In this document: one piece after another, positions 34,463 through 45,675 of the stretch | Layout of the letters: the number at the start of each line of letters is the position of its first letter | Position numbering within the stretch: position 1 is the stretch's first letter | Assembly: GCF_021347895.1 (NCBI RefSeq) | Contig: NC_067123.1 | Location: forward strand, 39,791,571 to 39,855,570 | Direction: 5' to 3' | Length of the DNA: 64,000 nucleotides | Origin: Acanthochromis polyacanthus | Lineage: Eukaryota; Chordata; Actinopteri; Pomacentridae | The notes under the pieces: model-generated | What the model was told of the DNA's origin: nothing | The model's input: only the letters and a program-made list of their open reading frames with translations | Databases searched by the model: none | Program-made: the position numbers and the translations under genes

Positions 34463-35037
34463 TAGCCTAGCCGCGCTAGCCCCATGTTTCTGAAGGCACA
34501 AGGGTGTAGGGCCGCTCAACAGGGAGGGAGGCGGGCTAAAAGGTTGTCTTTCAAATCACTCTGCAGCAATTGGGTAGGTATACAACCAATCAGCACAACG
34601 AATAGGCTGACGTAGTTCCCAGAGCGTCGGCGGATTGTGGCTAAGTCCCATTAGCTTCCCAACCAGCGGAGCCAACTGGTATATTAAGGATTTGCCATAT
34701 CCCGTCGGCATAAGTCCAAATACGTCTTTCTTCTCAATGAAACACTTCAGTGCCGTCCTTTGTTTATCTTTCAAGTTGAATTTTAGCTTCAAATCTTTAA
34801 GGGCTGTGGCCAAAGCCGAGTCGAAAGATAACTGTTTATTGTGCGCCGGTTGTTTCTGTCAGAATCGTCGCGCCTCTGTCGTCACTTCGTTACGCCCGCC
34901 TTCTGACTCTACACTTCACGGTGATTGGTCCGGCCAGTTTTAGGAGAATCCAGCCTCGAGCCTTATGGAGGGTAACTAGACCCACCCTGGCAGAGAATTA
35001 AATTCGTTGCCGTGGGTTGTCTAGCGCGGCTAGGCTA
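34463..35037. mobile_element. 575-bp TIR transposon carrying a RecQ-like helicase exon; 9-bp TSD
   Basis: The termini are perfect inverted repeats: TAGCCTAGCCGCGCTAG at 34463-34479 and its complement at 35021-35037. They are flanked by identical GGTGAAAAC at 34454-34462 and 35038-35046. The repeat can be read one base longer (CTAG...), which shortens the duplication to 8 bp. Inside, on the minus strand, lies the start of a RecQ-like helicase frame (34556-34813) followed by unrelated terminal sequence, so the element is an internal-deletion derivative of a larger helicase-encoding transposon. The superfamily is not assignable from 575 bp; the 8-9-bp duplication fits Mutator-, Merlin- or hAT-like insertion better than PIF or Tc1. 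Confidence 0.85.
34556..34813 (-). pseudogene. RecQ-like DNA helicase, N-terminal/Walker A fragment in a transposon
   Basis: The frame reads ATALKDLKLKFNLKDKQRT, then FGLMPTGYGKSLIYQLAPLV, then MGLSHNPP. PTGYGKS is a textbook RecQ-type motif I (Walker A), preceded by the KQ of motif 0. The family would continue into motif Ia (a VVIVVSPL-like strand), but here it switches to unrelated residues after NPP and stops, marking the internal-deletion junction. The first codon at 34811-34813 is TTG. The frame is open upstream for about 17 codons to a TGA without any ATG, so the start codon is lost or in a removed exon. Motifs II-VI are absent, so it is catalytically dead. Confidence 0.75.
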
Positions 35038-35046
35038 GGTGAAAAC

Positions 35047-37211
35047 AGCACTGAAGTCTAAGAATAATGGTCCTGAGAGGACTCTGGTTCTCCTTTGAAG
35101 TAGAAGCCTTTTCTACATCATCTGTGAGAGATTCACGAAGATACAGTTTAGTTTTCGACAGAGCTGGTCATGAATACACCCAAATGTCTCATCCAAATAT
35201 AAGAACAGTTTTACAGTGTAAGTTTCCCTCCACGTTTCAGTGAAGTAGGAGACATCTTGTGGCCAGTCTTAAGGTTAGGGTTGTTATTCCACGCCCACAG
35301 ATTCTGGATTTTGTTGCTCAAAGCTGTTTGTGTTTGCAAGACAACGCATTGGCAGCTTGCTGGTCCCTACACAAACAGAACCCCTTTTTGTAATAGGAGA
35401 TCAGAAAAGGAAAGGACGCAGGGCTGAGTGAAATGCTGGACTGACAACATGCAGTTCCTCCATCTACTGTGTCGCCAGGCTAGTCATCCAGTCTTCTAAA
35501 GCAAAACACGAACTTTTACTAAGCATGGGGTACTTCAGAAAGTTCTCAGTCTCACCAGAAAATGTCCCAGGAAATTGTTCTTGCATTATTTTTTGTCTTC
35601 CTTAACTTCAACGCTCTTGGTCCAGCAATAATGTTCAAGCTTCACTATCACTTTGCAGAAGAAGGTTACATTGAGTCATTAGATACTCCTCAACAGCATG
35701 CATGACCTCATCATCCATCTGTAAATGGTGCAAGTGGGAATTCAGTTTGGGAAACAGATAAAAGACAGATAGCACCAGGTACGGTGAGTAAAATTTCGTG
35801 GCCTCCTATGTTGTGTAGACAGACGTCCTGGAGCAACAGCAGCCAGCTCAAAGTTTTCACCTCTCACGTTTGTGGACAGTGATGTAAAACTTCATAGCAT
35901 ACAGCTAAGCCTCAGAATGAGAGTTAAAACCCTTATTTCCAACTGAGGACGAGAACTTCTTAAATTACCCTTATGTACGGTGATGATGGTAATCAGTCAT
36001 TGCTCATCCTGATCAAAAAGAGCTGCTCCTTCATCAGCACACCACTTTCCTTTCTTCTTGTTTATGTAGCATCTGAGCTCCTACTGGCTAACATTAGGCA
36101 CCACTAACCCTCTTGAGATTGACAAGCAATCAAAAATGACATCCTGTGATCATTGCAGAAGGGTTTTCAAAGCTTCTTTTGAACAGCGTGCATATTGTGT
36201 CTAAAGGTTGCATTTATGGACAGAATGTATTTTGATGGTACACAGGTAATTTGAAATATGTGCTTTTCAGTGACAAGTTTCTTTCACATCAACTCCTAGA
36301 AAGAACAAAATTATCTTTTTGTGAGGAAGCAAAAATCTCTCAACAAAAGGAAATCAAGAACTTATTAAGTAAGAGACTCTTATTCTAGCCTATGAAAGAC
36401 AACTTTTTAAAAATGTTCCAGTCCTGATATTATATCTTCCACACTTACTCCGTCTCGTCCTTGGGATGAAAAGAGCTTCGTATCATCCTCCTTTATAAAA
36501 TGCATATGCTCATCAAGTCTACTTTATTAGCTGGCAAACAAAGTGAACTGGGTTAAGCTACAGGATAGAGAGACGGGATCAAGGGAGAAAGGGATGACAG
36601 AGGCAGATTGACCGAAGGAGAAAAGGAGTGATTTTGCTGCTTCGACAGTCTCAAACAGGAAGGTCAGCATCTTCAGAGGACGGTCAGGAAAACAACGGAA
36701 TAACGAGAAGAGGATGGAGAGAAGATGGGCGATAAGAGGAAAGAGCTGTGGTGCGACGTATGCAGATTATACCTGACCGTGAAAAATGGATTGTAATGCG
36801 ATTAAGAAACGATCAACAAGCATATAAGCGAAAACCCTGCAAATACCATAATCAGATTATAATGGTCATGTTTTCTGACAGATCAAAAAGTTGCTGAAAT
36901 ATGCAATGTGTGGAATAAAATGTTTTCAGGACTAGTTCCTCAGTTTTTCAGTCCCTGTTTTTATTGAGTTCCACATCAATGATATAATGTTTAAGGGTAT
37001 GGGGTATTGGTTTGTTCTGATACAAATAAACATAAAGATAAATACAGTTTGATTCATTCATTCATTGGAAGTCCCACCCCTCCAGGCTGACACGAATGGT
37101 TAAATGGGTTTGTTAGAAATGAAAACTTTTTGACACTGCCATTGGTACCCTGCAGTTTGAAGGGGCTAGTTTCAGTCGTGGTGCAAACTGGTATGAACAG
37201 CAAACAGAAAA
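35047..37211. other. No supported feature
   Basis: Non-coding. No open frame of note and no repeat boundaries could be identified. Confidence 0.5.
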
Positions 37212-37215
37212 ACCC

Positions 37216-37635
37216 TGTAGTATCTGATCTGTGAGGCCAGACGTGTCGTTAGACGCGATTCATATGACTTGAGACATGTGTTACTAGGCATGTGCTCTAT
37301 GAATGGACTGTATCTTCTTGCTGAAAGAACTCCGTGTTGTATTAGTAGTTCCTGTGTCTAGGGAATTATCCTATGGATTCCGCAACAGGGTTTATCAATG
37401 AGGCTCTTGTTTTTAGGTCTTCTGATACAGATCACGTGTTGTGACATGGTTCCACTTGTTTAAAACATATAAAAGTGACCTCCGTTTGCTGTTCAGGGAG
37501 ATTCATTTGGCAGGATCCTCCCAGACAGTCTCTCTGTCGATGCTGTTCTTATAATAAACTTATTATTAAGCAAGTCAGTGTCAACGGACGTTTCTTCTCC
37601 GCTTGCACATCACGGACATCAGAGAAACTATGACA
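37216..37635 (+). mobile_element. Solo LTR (420 bp) with 4-bp TSD ACCC
   Basis: The element starts TGTAGTATCTG and ends CTATGACA, with ACCC on both sides (37212-37215 and 37636-37639). It has promoter architecture on the plus strand: TATAAAAG at 37468-37475 and a poly(A) signal AATAAA at 37553-37558, about 85 bp later, leaving a roughly 75-bp U5. No internal retroviral sequence is attached on either side, so this is a recombination-derived solo LTR of an endogenous retrovirus or LTR retrotransposon. Confidence 0.8.
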
Positions 37636-37639
37636 ACCC

Positions 37640-39401
37640 CTATGGACATGTAAGCAGGGTGAAAAACTGGATTTGAATTGAAGGAGATCTTTTAAACTCC
37701 ACAAATTCTTGCATCAAGTTCTGTATTAGAAAAAGAAGTCTGAGTTAGCATCTAGCCCTGTAGTGACATCAACACTGTGGCTCTTGATGATTTTTATTAA
37801 CCTCTGATGGTGACCAGTAAAAAAAAAAAAAATCAAAAAATCAGTATCACTTGATTTTTTTTCTCCCTCACAGTCATTTTACGCACCATGATGAATAATA
37901 TGCTTTGTTTACTGCCGTTCAGTGAAGGTCAGATATATGGATATAGTCACATGCAGCTCGTGCACGCAGTGTGAGGCCTGGACGTCCTTGAAAAATGTGC
38001 GTCAGCATGTGCATTGCTGTTGCCGTGCGAGCTGTCAATACTGTATTGTATGTCTCCAGACCAATTATGATCGTTGCCGTAGAGCAAAAAGGAGAGGAAG
38101 GGGGTAGGAGGGGAGGAGATGAAGGAGAGGTGAATGGGAGGAGAGCGAGCGAAAGGAGGTGGCATAGGACGGAGAGAACAATAAGAACAGAAGGCAGACC
38201 GGCTGCCAAGAGACAGGAGAAATGAAAAGAGAGATGGAGACGGAGGCTAAATCCTCTGAAAATCAGGTTCTTACATTGGCAGAATTGACTAAAGTCATTT
38301 TTCAATTTCGTCTGTGTGTTTAAAAAAAATGAAATTCTCCATTTGAATCACAGTAAGTGGAATACAGTGTTGGATCCAGTGTTGGTGATAATTACATTAA
38401 ATGTGCTGATATGTAAAGATGCCTTCGCTCTCAGTGTCTTTCTGCACCAGTGTCACAAGACAAATGTCGGTCTGTCCACCGAGCACAGGATTTTCCATAC
38501 AATTAAAGTGAAGGAAATCAGCCGGCAACATCAGCTTAGTCACAGGAACACAAACATCATACATGATGTCAGCACGGTTTAGCGTTAACGTTGGAGGAAC
38601 ACAGTGAGATGAGAGGTGACAGGAAAGCAAAGAGAAGGACCTGCTGTGGGAGAAACAGAGATATGGAGATGGAGGGAGGACAAAAAGAGGGGGGGAAGAC
38701 ACAGAGGGAGAGTGGATTTAAGTAAAGAGGGAAATTAGTCATCTGCAGGGGGTGTGGAGGATTTCAAAGAGGCATTATGTCTTGGCTCAGGCTTTTCTTT
38801 TTCTCTTAATCCTTCCAACTTCCATGTACTGTATCGCAGCAGGGAAAGTCTCAGCAGAAACAACAGCGACGATCCGCATAATTTATTCCCACTATGGCGT
38901 CGGAGGAACTTATCACAGAACTTCGGAGCCGCACTGATTATAATGAGAGAAGTGTTAATAAAGAAGAAGGGACGTGATGATGCAAATGAAGCCGAGCAGC
39001 ACGCAGCATACAAGATACCAGAGCCGCAGCCTATACTGTGCAAACTGATTTGAACCTGAGGGGATTGTGTTTTTATGGGCAGAAATGTTGTCAGAGACAG
39101 CAGCACCCGCCTCAGGCTGCCTCCGTCCAAGAGCTCAGAAGCACTTGAAGTGAAATATGGCAGCGATCAGACTGGAGGCTGAGACGAAGCGCACTGACGT
39201 GGTCGTGGTTACATAACACTGCCCCCTGTCCCCAACTGTTTTAACCACTTAGAAGTATTAGCAGTGATAGCGTCACTTCTAGCCTGGTGATCTGCTTTCA
39301 AACAATGACAAGCTGTAAAATTTGGTCCAAACAAATCCTATGGAAACTGGAATTTCGGAATTTCCGCCGTCGGCTTGTTGTCAGTTGCTGGGCGGTACTA
39401 T
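37640..39401. other. No supported gene; purine-rich patches
   Basis: Purine-rich stretches lie at 38085-38260 and 38590-38740. The overlapping open frames are their shadows. An A-run/T-run pair (37819-37862: AAAAAATCAAAAAATCAG ... CTTGATTTTTTTT) can form a weak hairpin. Confidence 0.5.
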
Positions 39402-39608
39402 TAGAGGCTGGTTGCTAATGTAAGCAGCTAGTTACTAATGCTAACAGCTAGTTGCTAATGTTAGTTGTTGTGCGGTGGTTTTAGCTGCACGTTGCTACTG
39501 TTAGCAGCTAATTACTAATGCTAGAAGCTAGGTGCTAATGTAAGCAGCTAGATTCTTAATGTAAACTGCTAGGTGCTACTTTTAACTGTTGGTTGCTACT
39601 ACTAGCTA
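39402..39608 (+). repeat. GCTAGTTGCTAATGTTAGCA-like minisatellite
   Basis: Degenerate units of about 20-24 bp, built from GCTAGTTACTAATG, TTAGCAGCTA and GGTGCTAATGTAAGCAGC, repeat roughly nine times and end at ACTAGCTAGCTGTGCGG. The units contain GCTA/TAGC mirror words, so each copy can fold on itself. Confidence 0.85.
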
Positions 39609-40149
39609 GCTGTGCGGTTTGCTCTCCTCAAAGCGGAGAAAGTTTTAATTAACAGATCATGCACTGTCACGATCTGATTGATTTAACATTAGGTATCTGC
39701 AGGTTAGAGTCTCTTATTATTTAGCACTGTCACATATTAGCAAGCAGCGAACACTGTGGGAGTTTAGCTAGTAAAGCAGCACCATGACAAAGACTTCAGT
39801 GAGTTATACGGAGCAAGCATATAGCAAACACGTATTGTTTTTAAAAAGGAGATAACTGAGTGGAGAAAATGCCCCCAAGTTATGTCTATTAAGGTTGTAG
39901 TTTATGTTAAAATAGTGTTAGATTTTCTTTCTGTTCTGTGCGTGTGGCACAAGTGGGGAGTGACGTCAAACAGTAACGAGCAGTGTGATAGGGTAACGGG
40001 TGGCTGATAAGTCAACAGAGAAATCCTTCTTTAGACGTTGATTGTGCGTAGATCAAAGAAAAACTACAACCACAATTACAAATAAACAGACAATTAACCA
40101 AGTCTCTGCTTCTTTTATTCCCATACTCTGAAGAAACTGGCCTCAGTGG

Positions 40150-40580
40150 TGTTCTGGCCGAGACTCCCTGTGGGAATCTGGTGATAGCACAGAACGAGTA
40201 TCTAAACCAAGAAAAATTTGTCCTGTTTGAAACTAGTCACCCTCTTGCTTCTGAATTCAGGGTGCTTCCATCTAGATGTAGGCTTCAAGTGCCTAGATGT
40301 AGGACAGACAGATTTAAAAAATCATTGGTCCCATTGGCCTTCTTAATAATGAACGGTTTTTAACACCTTCATAATGCACTTTGCTTTGTGGTCATTTTAA
40401 CTTTCCTTAGGCTTTTTTTTAAAGCTTATATCTTATTGCATTTTAATTGATTATTGTTATTGTTGTTGTTTCTGTTGAGTATTTTATTGTTGTGTATCGC
40501 ATTTTATTGTGTTTGTTTGTTGTTTTTGCTGCTGGCTGCACCAAAAAGTGCCCCGCGGGGACAATAAAGATTTCTTGACT
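40150..40580 (+). mobile_element. LINE 3' end (C-terminal ORF remnant plus tail)
   Basis: The plus frame over 40235-40362 gives ASEFRVLPSRCRLQVPRCRT, then DRFKKSLVPLAFLIMN. This corresponds to the (F)RVP..RTxRYKNSFVPxAVxLLN end of an L2-like LINE reverse-transcriptase ORF. A T-rich 3' UTR follows and ends GTGCCCCGCGGGGACAATAAAG at about 40550-40570, the CCCC..GGGGACAATAAAG tail typical of these LINEs. Only the last part of the ORF survives. Confidence 0.75.
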
Positions 40581-40589
40581 TGACAAGTT

Positions 40590-41399
40590 CATTCTTAATA
40601 TTTACCCAACACTGACTGTACCAGCATTCCAATTTTTTTTTTTTTTTATGTGATAACAAACTTTTGGGCATAGGACTTTCTACTGCATTTGCAATCATTT
40701 CATTGCTGATCAGTTAAAGATAATTTTAGACAAATTAATGTGCTGTTGCTGCACATTCTTCTGGACCTTTTCCTATTAGGCTGTTTTCCCCTGACGAAAC
40801 CTGCAGGCTGCTTTATGTCAGTCTGAGCCTTAGTGTGTGCTCCAACCACAAGAACTGCCGGTGTGGAACTTCTTTGAGGGCCGTTATCAAGGCATAAAAA
40901 GTACTTTTTCGTGGGGCTCGGTGCTGGTTGGTTTGTTCAAGTCCATGTCCTTGTCTAGTAGCAGTCTTCTCTTCTCAAATGTCACAATCAACAACATAAA
41001 ACGCCTGGACTTAACATCTTGGTTGAAGCTGTCGGATTCTACTCCACAGTAGAAGCAGGAAGAGTAAAAGGGTTGATCCCGAGGTTGTTACTCTTAAAGT
41101 TTGTGCCACCTGATGTCTGCTCCTATTTCTTTCCTTGGAAAGCTGCCAATGTAAAAATGTTTTCTACATTTCCTCCCAGTCGAGGAGCCAACCAAGTTCA
41201 ATGTGAAAACTGTCAAAAGTTAAATTCTGTCGAAATGTGCAGACTTGACAACAACAGACTCATGACAAATTTAAAGTCCATCTTGATTTAACCTGAAGAA
41301 ACAAACAGACATCCAACCTGTCCAGGATTTACTCTGCATTCACCCTAAGTCAGCTCCGATAGACTTCATCCCCTCTGCAACCCTCTGTAGCAACAAGCC
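40590..41399. other. No supported feature
   Basis: The T-run at 40628-40647 and two motif-less frames (71 and 90 codons) are all that is visible. Confidence 0.45.
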
Positions 41400-41705
41400 C
41401 TCAAACTTATACGACCACACAGGTCGTATGTACGTGCCCCTGAATACGACCCAAGAGAGCGTGTTTAGGTTAGCGCCCCTACGGGAGACAGGAAGGCATT
41501 ACGGGATTTAATTCACAAAACGGCTTTTCCCTCACTTTCACAAGGCGGGTTTAGGGTTATGGTTATGGTTAGGGTTAGTGTTAGGTCAAAGCTTGTTCAT
41601 GGTGATGTTTCAGCTGAGACACCGGAGTGTTGATATTTACTCAACCGCTAGAGGTCGCCTAACTTCAAAATGTAACACTCGGTCGTAATACAGGCGTGTA
41701 CAGAT
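41400..41705. repeat. TACGACC-bearing dispersed repeat with telomere-like words
   Basis: A perfect hairpin ATACGACC-ACACA-GGTCGTAT lies at about 41410-41430. AATACGACC and GGTCGTAATAC words occur near both ends. 41548-41587 contains degenerate TTAGGG units (GGGTTTAGGG, GGTTATGGTTAGGGTTAG). The text resembles a teleost miniature element, but I cannot fix its ends. Confidence 0.45.
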
Positions 41706-43269
41706 GTACTACATCTAGATCTTTCAAGACTCCACCTCTCCTCAGTCACTGCAGTTTGAGCACATCAGCTCATCTAGAACTGTGCTGAATCTTTGTAAAA
41801 CTTTTCTGAATAATGATACGAAAAGTCCCACCCTGCAAATGGACGGTTTGGTTGCTAAGGTTTGTTACATATAGGCTTTCTGTTTATCAGTTTCCTAACT
41901 GTCAGCAATAAATGAGGAATGCTTTTCAAGATTTGCAGATACAACAAAAGAATTAAGTACCTCAGTATTTCTTTGTAAAAGGTATGGTTCTGCCCACATA
42001 GACAGCAATATTTTACACATACACATAAAAAAACAATGACATTTTAATTTATCTGAATGGGCATGGAGTTTACAAATATACTGCATTTTTATTTATGTTT
42101 TGAAAGAAACTCAAATTTTGTTAAAGTCAGCATAAGCAGGTAGGAGGGAAAGTCTGCAGTTGGACCATCATTCTTAGAAGTTTAATTTTCATGATTTGGA
42201 TTCAAATCTGGTCCCTTTACAACACAATTGAATCTTAAGCATTTTTTTTTGTGTTGCCAGAAGTCTCTAACACATGATTGGTTAGCTGAAAAGACGCAAC
42301 AGCAAAGTAGTAAAATAAATGACACGTATAAACAAAAATATTGTGCAAAAAAATCTAAATATATCTGACAAGGAAGTTTAGTTTGACAGGATTGCAATTT
42401 TTGGTAAACAGGGCTCTAAAATGAACATTGTGATGAGTGACATTCGGCTCTCCATAGGAGGTGAAGGTGAATAATCAGCGCACAGCAGGCCAGTGAATGT
42501 GTGCATGTGATATGAGCTGCTTTAAACTGATGGGAAAATGACAGAAAATGTAATACATTCAAGAAAACTGACAAATGTCACATGGACATTACATAAATTT
42601 ACAGAAATACCAAGCCAACCCGCTAGCCACCATCACAATGGCATCTTTAACAACTGCAAATGACGTAAAATGCAGAGTTACGTCAGTGGCAGTGACCGGA
42701 TCAAACCTACCTCCTGACAAGCAAATATTAAAACCTGGCATTGAGGTTAAAGTGACCAACAAGTCGAATTCCCAGCAGCCTGCATCCATACCTCACATCC
42801 CATTAAAGCAAGGAAGCAAACAGATGTTCTTGTTTTTATTTAGGTATAAACAGCAGCTTCCTCTTCCTCACTGCTTCCCGTGAGAGAAACGCCGGGAGCC
42901 ACACTGAGTTGGCAGACGCTGCCGAGCCCTGCGGGGACCTGGAGCTCTGAACTCACTCCTTCCCTCCACGCTGGCTATATTTACCCCCCCTACACGACAC
43001 GCACACACGCCACTTCATCACAAGATACGAACAAGAGCACGGAAATATTCATTCACATGCTCGGACACATTAATGCAAAAACAGCTAATGTTTGCTAATG
43101 CTAATAAAATCATTTCTGCCTTTTATTCCATAGCTGACTGTAATGTCATGTGCGATTTTTATTATCTGACAAATAAGACGTCTAAATGATGACGTTGTGC
43201 AAAGATGCTTCCTAAATAAATATCTGTAATGTGACCTATGAATACTAAAACATGGCTGCTCCACACTGC

Positions 43270-43272
<3 letters not shown>
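41706..43272. other. No supported feature
   Basis: The 102-codon frame at 42575-42883 lacks any motif. It may be chance, although its composition is not simple-repeat derived. Confidence 0.45.

Positions 43273-43365
<93 letters not shown>
43273..43365 (+). repeat. (TG)46 microsatellite
   Basis: An uninterrupted TG run of 93 bases (46 dinucleotides). Long enough to form Z-DNA and expected to be highly polymorphic. Confidence 0.97.
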
Positions 43366-43366
<1 letters not shown>

Positions 43367-43718
43367 CAGGTCTGTGATGCCTCTGACCCATTTAGGGCCT
43401 CCTGCTCAGCCAGATGAGAGACTGAATGTCTGAGCGGCTGAATGTTTTTTCGCCTTCGGTCATTCAGCTCAGGCACATCTGTGACAGACTGCTGGACCGG
43501 AGGCTGGACCTCCAGCGTGTGTCTGTGTGTTGATGGTCTGAAGTTGAACTTGTGTGAACTTCTCCGCACATCCAATTAAGCAGAGGCTAAAAATAGTCGC
43601 TGCAGCTTAACAGCAGCAAAAAAAAAACCTAAAAAAAAAAAAAACTAAAAACCTTCAAGCGGTTAAACTGTGAATATTATCATCACATGACTTTTCTGAT
43701 TTTTTTTCAAGAACAGCT

Positions 43719-44121
43719 GGGTCAATATATAACTGCAGGACTTTTTGTATCATAGTTGACATTTTTGCTGTTTTCCGTCCTAAAACCAACATGGCCGCCT
43801 ATAACCAAACACCACATAGCATTTTAGAGAAAGATTCATCTAAATATTATACAGACAATTGAATATCTTTAGAAATAACTTTCAGTTTCAAAGATATTGT
43901 AGTAAATCTGTTAACTACTTCATATTAACTTGACATTTTATTGATATTCTGTCATTTTTCATTAATAAGTGATTGTTTCCATAATAAATAGTTACTGAAT
44001 TTGTAAAGACGTGATCATACTGAATATAAAAAAAATAGTTTTTTTTTTTTTAACTTTTAATAAAAATGTATGCAAGATATTCCCCATGGACTTCAAAAGT
44101 CCCTCAGTTACATATTGACCC
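43719..44121 (-). repeat. TIR-bearing dispersed repeat, copy A
   Basis: Ends are GGGTCAATATATAACTG (left) and, reverse complemented, GGGTCAATATGTAACTGAGG (right), enclosing about 400 bp. The interior matches copy B (10161-10853) in reverse orientation and lacks copy B's 300-bp insert. No convincing target duplication was found. The structure suggests a non-autonomous DNA element without coding capacity. Confidence 0.8.
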
Positions 44122-44639
44122 ATCTGATTATTGGGCTATTTGTGAGCATATTGTTTGTGTTTGTGTATGAGGCCTTGCAGTTAGAAAGGAGCAGCATGAA
44201 ATAAAGGTGTAGTAGCTGCCTGTTTCCAGTAGCTGGCAGCAAATTATCTTCTTATTGATGTGCTCGTCATGTACAGTACACCAGATTGTGTCTCATATGA
44301 AGACAAAGCACATCCTCCCCGTCATTAATCACCACTATCATTTAGTCATGCCTCTGACCTTCCTGTGACCAAGGCGAGCGAAAAGCCAGCAGAGATCAAA
44401 GAAAACACGACTTTATTAGGAGGCCAGATGTCGGCGTAGATACCATAATAAATGTAGTCCATTTTTATTGATTTTTTTTAGGGTTTCAAAAGATAAAGAG
44501 GACAGGTTAGACATTTTTTTCTTCTTATTAGAATCACGTAAGGACAGTTTGATGTGACTTTTTTTCGGAAGATGGATCCAACGTTGTGTTTCTAATGAAA
44601 ACAAAACTTAAAATGCCTCTTTTCAGAACAAAAAAATCC

Positions 44640-44970
44640 CTATTTTTAAATGATAGATTTTCAACTTTAATGCTTGTATTGTTTATTGCAAATTGCACTT
44701 TAAAAAAAGCAAAACAGAAGCTCCGCTACAAATGTGTTTTCCAATGAATGCAACCATCTGTCGATATTTAACAAGAACTTCATTGTTTAGGGTTTGAAAT
44801 AAACACAGATGTTTGTGTAACTTAAAGCTCCATTATGGTAATGAAGTGGTACAATATTTAGTCTAACTTTTTGTTACTGTTTAGATTTCTAAAACTTTCA
44901 GTGGGAACAACTCTAACATAGACAATTTGCCCTCGGGGAACAATAAAGTATTTCTGATCGATTTTAAAAC
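44640..44970 (+). repeat. Probable LINE 3' tail
   Basis: It ends CAATTTGCCCTCGGGGAACA followed by ATAAAGTATTTCTGATCGA. This is the same CCC(T)CGGGGA.CAATAAAG signature as the LINE at 40150-40580, but without recognisable coding sequence upstream. Confidence 0.4.
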
Positions 44971-45675
44971 TGCTCTCTTTTGTGAAATCTCAACGTACAT
45001 TTTAGACTGTGAAATAAATATTTTCCAGGTTTAGACTGTGACCCTCTGACTGTTGCCCCACCATCTGCCGCTCCAGGTGGTGGCGATCATGTATGATGAA
45101 GTGTGAACAAGCTGGCCACATTTAAACCCTAAAACACACCGAACCGGCGCTCACACACACGAAACAGGAAGAGATTTGGTTTGTTTGTTCTCATCGACCA
45201 ATCGGAGGCTGGTTAACGACCCTGTTCCAAAACTCGGAGCTCGTTAACTCGCTCGTTAATTAACACGTTTTAATTGCTGCACTGATATATTGCAGTGTCA
45301 CACACCTCAAAGGCAGACTCGCCCTTTGAGGTTATTAATTTTCAGGGGAACATCCGTTTATTAGCTGAAGCTGCTACATGCTGCATTTTTCTCCTCGATG
45401 ATGAGTCAACCGTCACACACTGCTGCTGCTGCTAGAAGCTCCTGAAAATTAGCATCTTTTGTGTCGAGTATGTACCGACAGTGTTTTCTTCCCCACTCGC
45501 CATTTTCAAATGAGAAACTCATCCCTCCACTCTTATCTTGATTTGTATAATAGTGCTGCTGATTGCATGCTGCTTCATGTTATGAGGGTTGGAACATCCT
45601 GATCTGTCGGTATGTTTGGCGATGGCATCTTTTATGCGAGGAATTTGGAAACAAGTCATCGTTTTAGTGTGAAAG
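44971..45675. other. Non-coding stretch with a TCF/LEF-like hairpin
   Basis: At 45305-45313 CCTCAAAGG and at 45323-45331 CCTTTGAGG form a perfect 9-bp inverted pair with a 9-nt loop. Each arm carries a CTTTGA TCF/LEF core. AT-rich homeodomain-type words (GTTAATTAAC, TTATTAATTTTC) flank it. There is no coding feature. Confidence 0.35.

Noticed and set aside
42575..42883. 102-codon frame as a gene
   Set aside because: No recognisable motif, and the stop and start are unremarkable for this base composition.
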